Counted from the stretch's first letter, positions 16,171 through 27,645 are shown. The stretch: 64,000 bases of DNA from Solibaculum mannosilyticum (GCF_015140235.1 NZ_AP023321.1:982501-1046500), one strand, 5' to 3'. A program made the numbers and translations. Notes: generated from the sequence alone by a model not told the origin.

Positions 16171-19100
16171 ATGTTGCTCAAGTCGCTGGAAATCCAAGGG
16201 TTTAAATCCTTCCCGGATAAAACCAAGCTGACCTTTGGCGCCGGGATTACGGCGGTAGTCGGTCCCAACGGCAGCGGTAAAAGCAACATCAGCGACGCCG
16301 TCCGATGGGTACTGGGCGAACAGTCCACCCGTACCCTGCGCGGGGCCAAGATGGAGGACGTGGTATTTGCCGGCGCCGCCACTCGTAAGGCTCAAGGATT
16401 TGCCGAAGTATCTTTGACCATCGATAATTCCGACCGCCGCATCGATTTTGACAAAGACACCGTCACCGTTACCCGCCGGTATTACCGGTCGGGAGATTCT
16501 GAGTACATGCTCAACAAGACCAATGTCCGGCTGAAGGATATCAACGAGCTGTTTATGGATACCGGTCTGGGCCGGGATGGGTATTCCATCATCGGGCAAG
16601 GGAAGATCGCCGATATTGTGGCCTCCCGGTCGGAGGACCGCCGGGAGATCTTTGAGGAAGCGGCCGGCATCTCCAAATACCGCTACCGCAAGCACGAGGC
16701 AGAACGGAGGCTGGAAAAAGCCGAGGAGAATTTGGTTCGGCTGCGGGATATTTTATCGGAACTGGAAAGTCGCGTCGGCCCCCTGAGAGAACAGGCGGAA
16801 AAAGCGCAGAAGTTTTTGGTGTATGCCGAACAGAAGCGCGGGTTGGAAATCGGCATCTGGATGCGTCAGATTGATCGTGCAAGCGAGGTGTTAAGGGATC
16901 ACGAGCAGAAGCTCCTGGTGGCGCAGGGACAGCATGACGAATTGGAGAAAAAGCTCAACAGCATGGAATCCGAAATGGAAGAGGTGCAGTCCCAGAGCGC
17001 CCGCCAGACAGCGCTCATTGATGAAATACGGCGTTCTTCCTCCCGGTTGGAAGAGGAAGCTGTGCGCATGGAGGGACAAGTCCAGGTGCTGGAGAACACC
17101 GTCTCTCACAATCGGCAGTCCATCGCGCGGCTTCAGGAGGAGCTCAAAAAGTCGGCTTCTACCGACGAGGGGATTCGACAGGAGATTGAGCAACGTCAGG
17201 AAAAGATAAGGGATATCAGCCAAAGGAAAATACAGCTTTCTAAGAAGCTGGAAGATGTCCGGCAGGAGATGGAACAGCTTGTAAGTCAAAGTGCCGGTCA
17301 CTCGAGTCAGATGGAAAGCCTCTCGGCCTCCCTTAACCGATTGGTGTCCAAGGCCGCAGATGCTAGAGTGGAGGCGGTGACCGCTCAGTCGTCCATTCAG
17401 GCCTTGGATCAGCGGAGGGAGGCTGTAGCCCGTACCCTGGAGCAGCAAGGCGCAACCATCGCACAGGCAAAAGACGACTTGGAGGATTTGGAGCAGGGCT
17501 TTGATCAACTGGAGGATGAAGCTCAGTCCCTGCAAAATGCCGTAAAGGGATATGAAATACGGGTGGCATCCCGTCGGGAGAAAGTGGCTCAATGCAAGCG
17601 ATCGGCCGATCAACTGCGTTTGGATGCCTCTGAGATGCTCCGCCGGATCTCCTTACTCGAAGAGATGGAACGCAGTCTGGAGGGCTTTACCCAGAGTGTA
17701 AAACTCATCATGAAGCAGGCAAAGCGAGGAGTGCTGAGAGGGATTCACGGGCCGGTTTCCCATCTGATCCAAGTGCCGGGAGAATACGCTTTGGCTGTGG
17801 AGACGGCGCTTGGAGGAGCTATGCAGAACATTGTCACCTCTACGGAAGTCGATGCCAAGGCAGCCATCCAGCATCTGAAAAGCAACCGGGGAGGCAGAGC
17901 GACTTTTTTGCCGATAGGCTCCATTCAGGGCCGAAGGTTACAAGAGTCCGATCTGGATGATTGTTGGGGTTTTGTGGGACTCGCCGCCGACCTCATTCAA
18001 TTTGACCGCCAGTATGAGGGGATCTTTTTGTCCCTTTTGGGCAGGACAGTGGTAGCTGAGGATCTGGACAGTGCTACGACCATAGCCAAGCGATACCATT
18101 ATCGATTCCGAGTGGTGACCTTGGATGGACAGGTAGTCAATGCCGGCGGTTCTTTGACCGGCGGTTCTCATGTAAAAGGGGCAGGGCTTTTAAGCCGCCG
18201 CAATGAGATCGACGCTTTGAGGCAAAAGGCGGATCATCTTTCTTCACAAGCTGAAGAGGCAAAATCGTTTTTGCATACCGCAGAACAGGATCTGGCAGCA
18301 GCGGAAGCCCAGCTCAGCGGTGCAAAAGGGGAGCTGGCCACAGTAAATGAGGATAAAATTCGTCTGGAGAGCGAATTGAAGCGCCTGAAGGAACAACTTT
18401 TGGCTGCACAAAAAAACGAGCAGGAACTCAAAAGGGAAGCTGATCGGTCGAGCAGTGAACGGGAAAATCTGCTGAAAAAGCAGGAGAATGCCATGGCCCG
18501 TGCCGATCAGATTTATCGGGAAAAGGCGCAGCTGGAAGCACGTATGGCAGAATTGGCTGGAGGTCAGGACGAGCTTCAGCAAAAGAGGGAAAACCTGGCG
18601 GCGCAAAGCGAGCAGATTCGTCTGGAGCTTCTGGCCTCGCAAAAGGACATGGATGCTTTACAAAGCATCATCCAGGATTTGAAGTCCCGTCTGGAAGGGC
18701 AGGCTGATCGAGAACAGCATCTGCGCCAAGAGATGGCATCCTATGAGGCGCAGAATGGAGCTATTGCCTGTCAGATACAAGAATTGACTACTCAAGCGGC
18801 AGAAAAACGCAGCGAGGCCAAAGGAGCCGGACGGCGTATTGATCAAATCAACGAAAGGCGCAGCCAACTGGAACGCAGGTTCCATGAACTGCGCCAGGAG
18901 GAGCGATCTTGTTCTGCCCAGAGGGAGTTGGTCAGCCGGGAACTTGCGCGGCTGGAAGAACGCAAACAAAGCGTCCAGAAGGATTATGACAGCATTATCA
19001 AAAAGCTGTGGGATGAATATGAGCTGACCCGCCGTGAAGCGCAGGGATTGGCATCCCCTGTGGAGGAGCTCAGTAAAGCCCAGCGGGAATTGAATGAAAT

Positions 19101-19740
19101 CAAAGCCAAGATCAGGGCGTTAGGTAACGTCAATGTGGGAGCAGTGGAGGAATACAAAGAGGTCAGCGGCCGATATGAATTCATGCGGGAGCAGATCGAC
19201 GATGCAGAGAGGGCACGCAATCAGCTTTATCAGATGATTCACGACCTGACGACCAAGATGCAGGATTTATTTTTGGATCGGTTCCGACAGATCAATCAGA
19301 ATTTTGGAGAGATTTTTGCAGAACTGTTTGGCGGAGGAAGGGTATCGTTGCGCCTCACCGATCCGGAAGATGTGCTTCGTTCCGGCATTGAGATATCGGT
19401 ACAGCCTCCAGGTAAGATCATCACCCACCTGGATTCCCTCTCAGGAGGGGAAAAGGCACTGGTGGCAATCGCCCTTTATTTTGCCATTTTGCGGGTCAGT
19501 CCGGCGTGCTTCTGCATCCTGGATGAAATTGAAGCGGCGTTGGACGACGTCAATGTGGACCGGTTTGCCGCCTATCTGCGCCGCATGTGTGAAAACACAC
19601 AGTTTATTGTCATCACCCACCGCCGCGGCACCATGGAGGAGGCTGACGTATTGTACGGCGTCACCATGCAGGAGGAAGGCGTTTCCAAGCTCCTTGAGCT
19701 CAAAGCCTCGGAGGTGGAAGAAAAACTGGGCCTTCGTTGA
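16171..19740 (+). CDS. smc: Chromosome partition protein SMC
   Basis: 1189 residues, typical for SMC. It begins [19 protein letters not shown] with Walker [10 protein letters not shown] at about 31-39. Two long coiled coils (about 165-500 and 670-1020) flank a hinge at about 510-660 ([14 protein letters not shown] to NAGGSLTGG). The ABC signature [17 protein letters not shown] and Walker [13 protein letters not shown] are near the C-terminus. It organises and segregates the chromosome with ScpA/ScpB, which are not in this window. ATG start; ftsY follows 51 nt later. Confidence 0.97.
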   Translation: MLLKSLEIQGFKSFPDKTKLTFGAGITAVVGPNGSGKSNISDAVRWVLGEQSTRTLRGAKMEDVVFAGAATRKAQGFAEVSLTIDNSDRRIDFDKDTVTVTRRYYRSGDSEYMLNKTNVRLKDINELFMDTGLGRDGYSIIGQGKIADIVASRSEDRREIFEEAAGISKYRYRKHEAERRLEKAEENLVRLRDILSELESRVGPLREQAEKAQKFLVYAEQKRGLEIGIWMRQIDRASEVLRDHEQKLLVAQGQHDELEKKLNSMESEMEEVQSQSARQTALIDEIRRSSSRLEEEAVRMEGQVQVLENTVSHNRQSIARLQEELKKSASTDEGIRQEIEQRQEKIRDISQRKIQLSKKLEDVRQEMEQLVSQSAGHSSQMESLSASLNRLVSKAADARVEAVTAQSSIQALDQRREAVARTLEQQGATIAQAKDDLEDLEQGFDQLEDEAQSLQNAVKGYEIRVASRREKVAQCKRSADQLRLDASEMLRRISLLEEMERSLEGFTQSVKLIMKQAKRGVLRGIHGPVSHLIQVPGEYALAVETALGGAMQNIVTSTEVDAKAAIQHLKSNRGGRATFLPIGSIQGRRLQESDLDDCWGFVGLAADLIQFDRQYEGIFLSLLGRTVVAEDLDSATTIAKRYHYRFRVVTLDGQVVNAGGSLTGGSHVKGAGLLSRRNEIDALRQKADHLSSQAEEAKSFLHTAEQDLAAAEAQLSGAKGELATVNEDKIRLESELKRLKEQLLAAQKNEQELKREADRSSSERENLLKKQENAMARADQIYREKAQLEARMAELAGGQDELQQKRENLAAQSEQIRLELLASQKDMDALQSIIQDLKSRLEGQADREQHLRQEMASYEAQNGAIACQIQELTTQAAEKRSEAKGAGRRIDQINERRSQLERRFHELRQEERSCSAQRELVSRELARLEERKQSVQKDYDSIIKKLWDEYELTRREAQGLASPVEELSKAQRELNEIKAKIRALGNVNVGAVEEYKEVSGRYEFMREQIDDAERARNQLYQMIHDLTTKMQDLFLDRFRQINQNFGEIFAELFGGGRVSLRLTDPEDVLRSGIEISVQPPGKIITHLDSLSGGEKALVAIALYFAILRVSPACFCILDEIEAALDDVNVDRFAAYLRRMCENTQFIVITHRRGTMEEADVLYGVTMQEEGVSKLLELKASEVEEKLGLR

Positions 19741-19791
19741 ATGTGTTGGTCCAAGATAGAAGAATAAAAGAGGAAAGGAAGTGTCCTGCGT

Positions 19792-20712
19792 ATGGGACTG
19801 TTTTCAAAGATTAAAGAAGGACTGAAAAAGACAAGGGATTCGGTGGCAAGTAAGGTCAATATGGTGCTCAATTCCTTTACCAAAATCGACGAGGAATTAT
19901 TTGAGGATTTGGAAGAGGCATTGGTCATGGCCGATGTGGGACTTCCCACCGCCGAACGCATCTGTGAACAACTTCGTGCCAAAGTCAAGGAACAAGGGGT
20001 CACCGATCCGCAGGAGGTCCGCGGTTTAATCAAGGAGATCATCACCGAGATGATGGAGGGGGGAGAAGATCTTCGTATTTCCACCAGTCCGTCGGTGATC
20101 TTGGTCATCGGCGTCAATGGTGTGGGAAAGACCACCACTATCGGCAAACTGGCAGCGCATCTCAAAGATGACGGGAAAAAGGTCATTTTAGCCGCAGCCG
20201 ATACCTTCCGTGCCGCCGCCATCGACCAGCTACAGATTTGGGCCGACCGTGCCGGTGTAGATATGGTGCGCCATGCCGAAGGTTCCGATCCGGCCGCAGT
20301 GGTGTTTGATGCTTTGACAGCAGCCAAAGCCCGTCACGCCGATGTGGTGATCTGCGATACCGCCGGACGTCTGCACAACAAGAAAAATCTCATGGATGAA
20401 CTGGGCAAGATCAGCCGCGTCATCCAGCGGGAATTGCCCGATTCCGATCAAGAAGTCCTGCTGGTGCTGGACGCCACCACCGGCCAGAACGCCGTCAACC
20501 AGGCCAGGGAATTTAAGAATACCGCCGGTATCACCGGTATCGTGCTGACTAAATTGGATGGGACGGCCAAGGGTGGCGTGGTCATCGCCATTCGGGAGGA
20601 CTTGAAGGTACCGGTCAAGATGATCGGCGTGGGGGAACAGATCGACGATCTCCAGCCCTTTGACGCCAAGGCCTTTGCCGACGCCTTGTTTAACGAGGAG
20701 GAAGAAAGATGA
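19792..20712 (+). CDS. ftsY: Signal recognition particle receptor FtsY
   Basis: 306 residues with a short N-terminal acidic helix region instead of a long A-domain, as in Gram-positives. GTPase motifs are [15 protein letters not shown], the [13 protein letters not shown] loop, [17 protein letters not shown] and [11 protein letters not shown]. It docks SRP-ribosome complexes at the membrane for co-translational insertion. Preceded by GAGGAAAGGAAG. The stop overlaps the next gene by ATGA. Confidence 0.97.
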   Translation: MGLFSKIKEGLKKTRDSVASKVNMVLNSFTKIDEELFEDLEEALVMADVGLPTAERICEQLRAKVKEQGVTDPQEVRGLIKEIITEMMEGGEDLRISTSPSVILVIGVNGVGKTTTIGKLAAHLKDDGKKVILAAADTFRAAAIDQLQIWADRAGVDMVRHAEGSDPAAVVFDALTAAKARHADVVICDTAGRLHNKKNLMDELGKISRVIQRELPDSDQEVLLVLDATTGQNAVNQAREFKNTAGITGIVLTKLDGTAKGGVVIAIREDLKVPVKMIGVGEQIDDLQPFDAKAFADALFNEEEER

Positions 20713-21308
20713 TGCGGTTTGTAGTGGCCACTCAGAATATGGACAAACTGGAGGAGATGGATCGTCTGCTGCGTCCCATCGGCGTTGAACCGGTGACACT
20801 TGCCATGGCGGGAGTGGATTTCTCCGGCGTGGAGGAGACGGGACAAACCTTTGAGGAAAACGCCTGCATCAAGGCGCGCGCCGCCTTTGAACGCAGCGGA
20901 AGACCTTCTATTGGGGACGATTCCGGCCTGGCTGTGGATGCATTGGATGGAGCACCGGGCATTTATTCGGCCCGTTATGCCGGCCCGGACGCCACCGATC
21001 TGGACCGCATCCATAAGCTGCTCAAAAACATGGAAGATGTGCCGGAGGAGAAACGGACGGCCCGTTTTGTATGTTCCATTTGCTGTGTGCTGGACAAAGA
21101 TACCGAGATCGTGGTGACCGGTACCTGTGAGGGGAGCATCGCTTATGAACCCAAGGGAGAGGGCGGTTTTGGATACGATCCTGTCTTTTTGCTGCCCGAT
21201 GGACGCAGCTTTGCCCAACTGACCGACGCCCAAAAGGATGCCGTCAGTCATCGAGGGGAAGCCATGAAGATGCTGAAGGAACAGCTTTCCAAGCATCTGA
21301 AAGGATAA
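20709..21308 (+). CDS. rdgB: XTP/dITP diphosphatase (RdgB/HAM1 family)
   Basis: 199 residues. It starts RFVVATQNMDKLEEM, a variant of the usual ATxNxxKxxE, followed by SFEENA-like FEENACIKARAAF, IGDDSGLAVDALDGAPGIYSARYAG and FGYDPVFLLPDGRSFAQL. It hydrolyses non-canonical purine nucleotides (XTP, dITP, ITP) to monophosphates and so protects DNA. Start codon overlaps the ftsY stop; a second ATG three bases later is equally possible. Confidence 0.94.
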   Translation: MMRFVVATQNMDKLEEMDRLLRPIGVEPVTLAMAGVDFSGVEETGQTFEENACIKARAAFERSGRPSIGDDSGLAVDALDGAPGIYSARYAGPDATDLDRIHKLLKNMEDVPEEKRTARFVCSICCVLDKDTEIVVTGTCEGSIAYEPKGEGGFGYDPVFLLPDGRSFAQLTDAQKDAVSHRGEAMKMLKEQLSKHLKG

Positions 21309-21358
21309 AAATCCCAAATAAATTTTTATAGATTTATAGTAATCAAAGGAGATCGATC

Positions 21359-21652
21359 ATGCTGACAAGCAAACAGCGCGCCCAGCTGCGCGGTATGGCC
21401 AATCGGATGGAGACTATTTTTCAAGTGGGAAAAGGGGGAATCGGTCCCGCCCTCATCAAGCAGGTGGACGACGCCCTTTTAGCGCGGGAACTTATCAAGA
21501 TGCGGGTGCTGGAGACATCGCCGGAATCGTCCCGGGAAGCGGCCGACCAGATCGCCGAGGCCACCCATGCCGACGTGGTGCAGGTCATCGGACAACGTTT
21601 TGTGCTCTACCGCCCCAATCCGGAAAAACCAGTTATCCAGCTGGTCAAATAA
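21359..21652 (+). CDS. YhbY-type CRM-domain RNA-binding protein
   Basis: 97 residues, one CRS1-YhbY (CRM) domain: LTSKQRAQLRGMANRM, FQVGKGGIGPALIKQVDDAL, LIKMRVL and VQVIGQRFVLYRPNPE. These proteins associate with pre-50S ribosomal particles. RBS AAAGGAG lies upstream. It leads the yhbY-nadD-yqeK-rsfS group common in Firmicutes. Confidence 0.93.
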   Translation: MLTSKQRAQLRGMANRMETIFQVGKGGIGPALIKQVDDALLARELIKMRVLETSPESSREAADQIAEATHADVVQVIGQRFVLYRPNPEKPVIQLVK

Positions 21653-21663
21653 GAGGAACTCTC

Positions 21664-22266
21664 ATGGGTAAAATAGCGGCTTTGGGTGGCACTTTTAATC
21701 CCATCCACAACGGGCATATTGAGCTGGCGCTGCGGTTTGCAGAGGAGCTCTGTTTGGATCGGGTACTGCTGATCCCCACAGCGGTTCCACCCCATAAGCA
21801 GTCGCCGGATCTGGCGTCGGGAGCTCATCGTCTGGAGATGTGCCGTCTGGCAGCCAAAGGACATGATGTCCTTACCGTATCCGACTTAGAGATCCAAAGG
21901 GGAGGCGCCAGCTATACGGTGGATACGTTGACCCAGCTTCAATGCCAATATCCCGGCGATACCCTTTATTTTTTAACCGGAGCCGACATGTTTCTCACGT
22001 TAGAACATTGGGTCCGGTTTAAAGACATTGCGAAAAAAGCCGTCCTGTGCGCTGTTCCACGAGGAGAGCAGCAGGAGGCGGAAATGCGTCGATACGCCGA
22101 TGTGCTGAGGGAACGCTATGAAGCCCGCTGTTACATCGCCTCTTTTTGCTTGCCGCCGGTGTCGTCCACCCAGGTGCGGAAGCTGGTAAAAGAGGGGAAA
22201 AGTATCCGCGGGCTTACACCGGACGAAGTGATTCAGTATATTAAAAGCCACGGGCTTTATCAATAA
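21664..22266 (+). CDS. nadD: Nicotinate-nucleotide adenylyltransferase
   Basis: 200 residues with the nucleotidyltransferase motif GGTFNPIHNGHIELA and the C-terminal VSSTQVRKLVKEGKSIRGLTPDEVIQYI (ISSTxIR family motif). It joins ATP and nicotinate mononucleotide to give deamido-NAD. Only 11 nt separate it from yhbY and 17 nt from yqeK, so they are co-transcribed. Confidence 0.95.
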   Translation: MGKIAALGGTFNPIHNGHIELALRFAEELCLDRVLLIPTAVPPHKQSPDLASGAHRLEMCRLAAKGHDVLTVSDLEIQRGGASYTVDTLTQLQCQYPGDTLYFLTGADMFLTLEHWVRFKDIAKKAVLCAVPRGEQQEAEMRRYADVLRERYEARCYIASFCLPPVSSTQVRKLVKEGKSIRGLTPDEVIQYIKSHGLYQ

Positions 22267-22283
22267 AAAAGGGGGATCACAGC

Positions 22284-22877
22284 ATGGACCGGTATGAGGA
22301 GTACAAGAAACTGCTGAAAACCATGATGAGCGAATACCGTTACCGTCATTCATTGGGCGTGGCCGACGAGGCAAGGAAGCTGGCGGAACGCTATGGGGCT
22401 GATGTGGAAAAGGCAACTGTGGCCGGACTCCTGCACGACATTATGAAGGACCAGCCGCCTAAGGTGCAGTTGCAAACCATTGAGGATTCTGGTATAATTT
22501 TAACACCTGTGGAGCAGGCGTCTCAGAAGCTGTGGCACGCCATTGCAGGGGCTGGTTACGTCCGCATGAAGCTGGGCATCCGGGATCCGGAGATCTTCGA
22601 TGCAATCCTCTATCACACCACCGGCCGGGACGGTATGTCTAGACTGGAAAAGGTGCTGTATGTGGCCGATTATACTTCCTGTGACCGGCAGTATGAGGGC
22701 GTGGAACATATGCGTGAGCTCGCAAAGATCAGCTTAGAGGACGCCATGCGGGAGGGACTGCGGTTCACCATCCAGGAACTGAGCGGTTTGGAAAGGACCA
22801 TCCATCCCAACACCATTTTTGCTTATAATGAGCTTGTGTGCGACAAGCTGCGTCAGCAGCGGGACAGCGCCGTTTAA
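22284..22877 (+). CDS. yqeK: YqeK-type HD-domain diadenosine tetraphosphatase
   Basis: 197 residues with HD-domain metal ligands: RHSLGVADEA, then VAGLLHDIMKD and LWHAIAGA and the late D in LYVADYTS. YqeK hydrolyses Ap4A symmetrically to two ADP. It nearly always lies between nadD and rsfS in Firmicutes, as here. A LytR-type gene often found after yqeK in Clostridia is absent. Confidence 0.92.
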   Translation: MDRYEEYKKLLKTMMSEYRYRHSLGVADEARKLAERYGADVEKATVAGLLHDIMKDQPPKVQLQTIEDSGIILTPVEQASQKLWHAIAGAGYVRMKLGIRDPEIFDAILYHTTGRDGMSRLEKVLYVADYTSCDRQYEGVEHMRELAKISLEDAMREGLRFTIQELSGLERTIHPNTIFAYNELVCDKLRQQRDSAV

Positions 22878-22970
22878 AAGAGGATCGCAACGGGCAAGCT
22901 GTGATCAAAGAGACGGTTTGCACGGTGAAAAATAAAGATATGAGCTAAAAGAAAGCGGTGAAGAAATAAA

Positions 22971-23354
22971 ATGACTTCGCTTGAAATGACCAAGGAAATG
23001 GTGAAAATTCTGGATAACAAGAAGGCCCAAGACCTTCAGGTCATCGGGATCCGGGATCTTACCATTATCGCCGATTATTTTGTAATCGCCAGCGGCGGAT
23101 CCACCACCCAGGTCAAGGCCTTGGCCGACGAGGTGGAATTCCAGATGAAGGAAAAGTTTGGGATGATGCCGCTTCGCACAGAAGGATACAATTCATCTTC
23201 CTGGATTTTGGTGGACTACGGCAATGTTGTGGTTCATGTGTTCACCAAGGACACCAGGGAGTTTTATGACCTTGAGCGCCTTTGGGCCGATGGGACGAAA
23301 GTGGAGCTTGAGGAGCTTTTATCAAACGAGGGGGACCATTCCAATGAAGTATGA
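22971..23354 (+). CDS. rsfS: Ribosomal silencing factor RsfS
   Basis: 127 residues of the Iojap/RsfS family: [34 protein letters not shown] and [21 protein letters not shown]. RsfS binds L14 on the 50S subunit and blocks joining to 30S when nutrients are low. The stop lies 11 nt inside leuS, so translation of leuS is probably coupled to it. A 93-nt gap separates it from yqeK. Confidence 0.94.
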   Translation: MTSLEMTKEMVKILDNKKAQDLQVIGIRDLTIIADYFVIASGGSTTQVKALADEVEFQMKEKFGMMPLRTEGYNSSSWILVDYGNVVVHVFTKDTREFYDLERLWADGTKVELEELLSNEGDHSNEV

Positions 23355-25749
23355 CTTTTCCACAGTGGAGAAGAAGTGGCAGGAAATCTGGGAAAAAGAG
23401 GGCGTTTTCCATGCCACAAACGACACATCACGCCCGAAATTTTACGCATTGGTGGAGTTTCCGTATCCGTCGGGACAGGGCCTGCACGTAGGTCATCCCC
23501 GGTCCTATACGGCTCTGGACATCATCGCAAGAAAAAAGAGGCTGCAAGGGTATAACGTCCTGTATCCCATGGGATGGGACGCCTTCGGTCTTCCCACCGA
23601 GAACTTCGCCATTAAAAACCACGTCCATCCGGCCGAAGTGACCAAACAGAACATCGCCCGCTTTAAGCAGCAGTTGGTGTCTTTGGGTCTCTCCTTTGAC
23701 TGGAGCCGTGAAATCAACACCACCGATCCCAATTATTATAAATGGACCCAGTGGATTTTCCTCAAGCTGTTTGAGAAGGGCCTTGCCTACAAAAAGGAGA
23801 TGGCCGTTAACTGGTGCAATTCCTGTAAATGCGTGCTGGCCAACGAGGAAGTCGTCAACGGCGTGTGTGAACGCTGCGGCGGCGAAGTGGTCCGCAAGAC
23901 AAAGTCCCAGTGGATGTTGGGCATCACAAAATACGCCCAGCGCCTCATCGACGACTTGGACGGGGTGGATTATATCGAGCGGGTCAAGACCCAGCAGAGG
24001 AACTGGATCGGCCGTTCCACCGGCGCCGAAGTCAATTTCGAGACCACTTCCGGCGATACTTTGACCGTTTATACCACCCGTCCGGATACCCTGTTCGGCG
24101 CCACCTATATGGTTATTTCGCCCGAACATCCCATCCTGGAGAAGTGGGCGGACAAGCTTCACAATATGGACGAAGTCCGTACATACCAAGCGGAAGCCGC
24201 CTCCAAGTCGGATTTTGAACGCACAGAGCTGGTCAAGGATAAGACAGGCGTGCGTCTCGACGGCGTAGAGGCTATCAATCCCGTCAACGGCCGCCAGATC
24301 CCCATTTTTATCTCTGATTATGTCCTGATTTCCTACGGTACCGGCGCCATTATGGCCGTCCCGGCTCACGATACCCGCGACTGGGAATTCGCCAAGAAAT
24401 TTAATTTGCCCATCATCGAAGTGGTCAAGGGCGGCGATGTGGAGAAGGAAGCCTTTACTGACTGTGCCACCGGCGTCATGGTCAATTCCGGTATGCTGGA
24501 CGGACTCTCGGTGGAAGACGCCAAGGTCAAGATCGTCGATTGGCTGGAGCAGGAGAAAAAGGGCCAACCCAAAGTAAACTTCAAGTTGCGGGACTGGGTG
24601 TTCGCCCGCCAGCGTTACTGGGGCGAACCCATCCCGATTGTGCACTGCGACAAGTGCGGCTACGTGGCTCTGCCGGAGGATCAGCTACCCCTTAAGTTGC
24701 CGGAAGTGGAGTCCTATGAGCCCACGCAAAACGGCGAGTCTCCCTTGGCGGCGTTGACCGATTGGGTCAATACCACCTGCCCGAAATGCGGAGGTTCCGC
24801 CCATCGCGAGACCGATACCATGCCTCAATGGGCCGGTTCCAGCTGGTACTTTATGCGCTACTGCGATCCCCACAACAACGACGCCCTGGCGTCCAAAGAG
24901 GCTCTGGATTACTGGCTGCCGGTGGATTGGTACAACGGCGGTATGGAGCACACCACATTGCACCTGCTCTACTCCCGTTTCTGGCACAAGTTCCTTTACG
25001 ATATCGGCGTGGTGTCTATGCCTGAGCCCTATGCCAAACGCACCAGCCACGGCATGATCTTGGGTGAAAACGGGGAGAAGATGTCCAAATCCCGCGGCAA
25101 TGTGGTCAATCCCGACGAGATCGTCAATCAGTACGGCGCCGATACCATGCGTCTTTATGAGATGTTTATCGGTGACTTTGAGAAGTCAGCTCCCTGGAGT
25201 TCCAAGTCCATCAAGGGCTGTAAGAGATTCTTGGACCGCATCTGGGACTTGCAGGAGTGCATTGTAGAGGGCGGTATCCGTCCCGAGCTGGAGCGGAATT
25301 TCCACAAGACCATCAAAAAGGTCACCATTGACATTGAGAACTTAAAGATGAATACCGCTATCGCCGCCATGATGGCTTTGCTCAACGACATCAGTGATAC
25401 CGGTTCCATCACCAAAGAGGAGTTCCGCACCCTGCTGCTGCTGTTGAATCCCTTTGCCCCCCACATCACGGAAGAGCTGTGGCAGTTGGTGGGCTTTGGC
25501 AGTATGGTGACAAGTCAAACTTGGCCCACCTACGACGAAAGCAAATGTGTGGATGACACGGTGGAGATTGTGCTTCAGATCAACGGCAAAGTGCGTAACC
25601 GCCTGGTGATCCCCGCTGACATCAGCAAAGAGGACGCCATTGCCGCCGCCAAACAGGACGATAAAATCGCAAGCCAAATTGAGGGGAAAACCATTGTAAA
25701 AGAGATCTATGTCCCCAAAAAATTGGTAAATTTGGTGGTGAAAGGATAG
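23344..25749 (+). CDS. leuS: Leucyl-tRNA synthetase
   Basis: 801 residues, normal for bacterial LeuRS. The class I signature is [18 protein letters not shown]; a CP1 editing domain (about 220-410) includes [14 protein letters not shown] and [25 protein letters not shown] is the KMSKS loop; a C-terminal anticodon-binding domain ends in the LeuRS tail (VNLVVKG). A zinc cluster CNSCKC...CERCGGE lies near residue 160. The start at 23344 ([13 protein letters not shown]) is the family start, with GAGGGGG about 9 nt upstream; a longer frame runs into rsfS. No T-box precedes it. An 8-bp hairpin GGCTGTTC/GAACAGCC (25779-25816) follows the gene. Confidence 0.97.
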   Translation: MKYDFSTVEKKWQEIWEKEGVFHATNDTSRPKFYALVEFPYPSGQGLHVGHPRSYTALDIIARKKRLQGYNVLYPMGWDAFGLPTENFAIKNHVHPAEVTKQNIARFKQQLVSLGLSFDWSREINTTDPNYYKWTQWIFLKLFEKGLAYKKEMAVNWCNSCKCVLANEEVVNGVCERCGGEVVRKTKSQWMLGITKYAQRLIDDLDGVDYIERVKTQQRNWIGRSTGAEVNFETTSGDTLTVYTTRPDTLFGATYMVISPEHPILEKWADKLHNMDEVRTYQAEAASKSDFERTELVKDKTGVRLDGVEAINPVNGRQIPIFISDYVLISYGTGAIMAVPAHDTRDWEFAKKFNLPIIEVVKGGDVEKEAFTDCATGVMVNSGMLDGLSVEDAKVKIVDWLEQEKKGQPKVNFKLRDWVFARQRYWGEPIPIVHCDKCGYVALPEDQLPLKLPEVESYEPTQNGESPLAALTDWVNTTCPKCGGSAHRETDTMPQWAGSSWYFMRYCDPHNNDALASKEALDYWLPVDWYNGGMEHTTLHLLYSRFWHKFLYDIGVVSMPEPYAKRTSHGMILGENGEKMSKSRGNVVNPDEIVNQYGADTMRLYEMFIGDFEKSAPWSSKSIKGCKRFLDRIWDLQECIVEGGIRPELERNFHKTIKKVTIDIENLKMNTAIAAMMALLNDISDTGSITKEEFRTLLLLLNPFAPHITEELWQLVGFGSMVTSQTWPTYDESKCVDDTVEIVLQINGKVRNRLVIPADISKEDAIAAAKQDDKIASQIEGKTIVKEIYVPKKLVNLVVKG

Positions 25750-25832
25750 ACGAAAATAACGGTGAGATGCCGCTTGTAGGCTGTTCCTTCCCATTTTCTG
25801 ATAAATTTGAACAGCCATCATGAACTTTTTAC

Positions 25833-25862
25833 TTGACAAATTGGTCTATTCTGTTATATAAT
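25833..25862 (+). promoter_or_regulatory. Sigma-A promoter for rpsU
   Basis: TTGACA (25833-25838), 18-bp spacer, TATAAT (25857-25862). Transcript starts about 50 nt before rpsU. Confidence 0.85.
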
Positions 25863-25918
25863 CTTAACTACTACAGAGGTAAACCCCTGCTGATAAGCTG
25901 GAGGGGAGGGAAGACGAG

Positions 25919-26095
25919 ATGCCAGAAGTACGCGTTAAAGAAAATGAGTCTTTGGAAAATGCTTTGAAAAGATTTAAGAGGCAGTGTGCCAGAGACAGCG
26001 TAATTGCCGAAGTTCGCAGACGGGAGGCTTATGAAAAACCCTCCGTAAGGCGGAAGAAAAAATCGGAAGCTGCCCGTAAGCGTAAGTTCCGCTAA
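25919..26095 (+). CDS. rpsU: 30S ribosomal protein S21
   Basis: 58 residues, highly basic. It begins [20 protein letters not shown] and ends in the [15 protein letters not shown] tail typical of bS21. A GGAGGGGAGGG ribosome-binding stretch precedes the ATG. It has its own promoter and a strong terminator, so it is a single-gene unit. S21 helps mRNA engage the 30S subunit. Confidence 0.95.
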   Translation: MPEVRVKENESLENALKRFKRQCARDSVIAEVRRREAYEKPSVRRKKKSEAARKRKFR

Positions 26096-26116
26096 AGGGT
26101 GCTTTGAAAAGTCGCT

Positions 26117-26149
26117 AAAAGAGGGCATGGGTTTCATGCCCTCTTTTTT
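26117..26149 (+). terminator. Intrinsic terminator of rpsU
   Basis: GAGGGCATG (26121-26129) pairs with CATGCCCTC (26135-26143), extended by AAAA/TTTT, and followed by six T. A textbook hairpin. Confidence 0.9.
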
Positions 26150-26201
26150 GTGTATCTATTTTAGAAAAGAGACAAAACAAACCCAGGGGGGAAGACAAGG
26201 A

Positions 26202-26708
26202 ATGCCCATTCGGATGCCGGATTTGATGAGAAAACGCATTATTCAGATTACGCTGGAGGACCTCCGTTCTTTTGGGATCCGGGGGCTCCTGCTGGATGTG
26301 GACAATACGCTTGCTTCCCATGGGAAGCCGGAGCCGTTGGAAGGTGTGGAGGATTGGATCACTTTTATGCGGGAAGCCGGCATCAAGATGGCCATTATCT
26401 CCAACAACGACAGCGCCAGAGTATCCCCTTTTGCCAAACGGCTGGGACTTCCATTTGTGTCCAAAGCCATGAAACCGCTTCCCTCCGGTGTAAAGAGAGG
26501 GATTCATCTGCTGGGGCTTCCGCCAGATACCATTGCAGTGGTAGGGGATCAGGTGTATACTGACGTCATGGGAGCTCACTTAGCGGGTACAAAGGCTGTC
26601 TTAGTGGAGCCGGTGGACGAATACGAGACGTGGAGTTTCCGCCTGCGCAGGAGACTGGAACGGGGTGTGATCCGCCGTTACCGTCGAATGCACGGGGAAG
26701 ATGCATAA
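26202..26708 (+). CDS. YqeG-type HAD phosphatase
   Basis: About 168 residues of the YqeG family, HAD superfamily subclass IIIA: motif I LLLDVDNTLASHG, motif II ISNNDSARV, and GDQVYTDVMGAHLAGTKAVLVEP as motif IV. Members act as phosphatases on small phosphorylated compounds; the relation to phosphatidylglycerol phosphatase (PGP) makes that a possible substrate but this is not proven. The first ATG of the frame (26127) lies in the rpsU terminator, so the ATG at 26202 is preferred. Confidence 0.85.
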   Translation: MPIRMPDLMRKRIIQITLEDLRSFGIRGLLLDVDNTLASHGKPEPLEGVEDWITFMREAGIKMAIISNNDSARVSPFAKRLGLPFVSKAMKPLPSGVKRGIHLLGLPPDTIAVVGDQVYTDVMGAHLAGTKAVLVEPVDEYETWSFRLRRRLERGVIRRYRRMHGEDA

Positions 26709-26751
26709 AAGCAGTGTTAAGGCAAAGGCTTATTTTAGGAGGTGACGCATT

Positions 26752-27645
26752 ATGGCAGCACGATTTGGGCCGGCCGGAAACTCAGAGGAGTTTTACGAAG
26801 CCGGATATAAACGGACATTGGATGCACCGGCCTTTTTGCAGCAAAAGGGCCTCAATGCTTATGAATATCAGTGTGGACGAGGCGTCAATGTAAAAGAGGA
26901 GACAGCGACTAATTTGGGAAAAAAGGCTCAGGAATTTGGCGTTGGTCTCTCCATTCATGCGCCTTATTATATTTCATTGGCGTCGCCGGACGAAGCAAAA
27001 CGGGATAACTCGGTAAACTATATTTTGCAATCGGCCAGAGCGGCCAAGTGGATGGGCGCCACGCGTATTGTGGTACATCCTGGCGGACTGGGCAAGTTCA
27101 CCCGGGAACAGGCTACGGAGCTGGCCTGTGAGACGCTTAGAAAGGCAGTCCACGCCTTAGATGAAGAGGGCCTGGGAGATATCATCGTGTGCCCAGAGAC
27201 CATGGGAAAGATCAATCAGTTGGGTAATCTGGAGGAAGTCCTGACCTTCTGCCGCTTGGATGAACGGATGCTGCCCTGTGTAGATTTCGGCCATCTCAAC
27301 GCAAGAACCCTGGGAAGTCTTCAGACAAAAGAGGATTTCTTAGCCGTTTTTGACCAGATCGAAAACGCTTTGGGAGCCGACCGGATGCGTCGAATTCACG
27401 TGCATTTTTCCAAGATCGAATATTCTAAGGGGGGAGAGGTGCGTCACCTGACCTTTGAGGACATGCAGTACGGTCCGGATTATCAGTTGCTTCTGGACGC
27501 CACCCTGAAAAAGGGAGCCTCTCCCACCTTTATCTGCGAATCGGCCGGAACCCAGACTCAGGATGCTTTGGCCATGCGCCAATATTATGCAAAACAGGGC
27601 GGGGATCCGGAATTCGCCGCATCACAGGAGATGACAAATCGATGA
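26752..27645 (+). CDS. Endonuclease IV-like TIM-barrel protein
   Basis: 297 residues with AP-endonuclease-family TIM-barrel features: SIHAPYYISLAS, RIVVHPGG, CPETMGK, VDFGHLNARTLGSL and HVHFSKIEYSKGGEVRHLTF. Histidine, glutamate and aspartate residues at these places match the three-zinc site of Nfo. The protein belongs to a divergent branch of COG0648, so AP-endonuclease activity is likely but not certain. A perfect AGGAGGTGA site lies 6 nt before the ATG. It overlaps aroQ by 4 nt. Confidence 0.75.
   Translation: MAARFGPAGNSEEFYEAGYKRTLDAPAFLQQKGLNAYEYQCGRGVNVKEETATNLGKKAQEFGVGLSIHAPYYISLASPDEAKRDNSVNYILQSARAAKWMGATRIVVHPGGLGKFTREQATELACETLRKAVHALDEEGLGDIIVCPETMGKINQLGNLEEVLTFCRLDERMLPCVDFGHLNARTLGSLQTKEDFLAVFDQIENALGADRMRRIHVHFSKIEYSKGGEVRHLTFEDMQYGPDYQLLLDATLKKGASPTFICESAGTQTQDALAMRQYYAKQGGDPEFAASQEMTNR

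Noticed and set aside
23260-23344. A T-box or other tRNA-sensing leader for leuS
   Set aside because: leuS starts inside rsfS, leaving no room for such a leader, and no AGGGTGGNACCGCG-like box was seen.
23428-24645. A 405-codon minus-strand frame inside leuS
   Set aside because: leuS is complete with all class I motifs; the antisense product has no recognisable features and no start signal.
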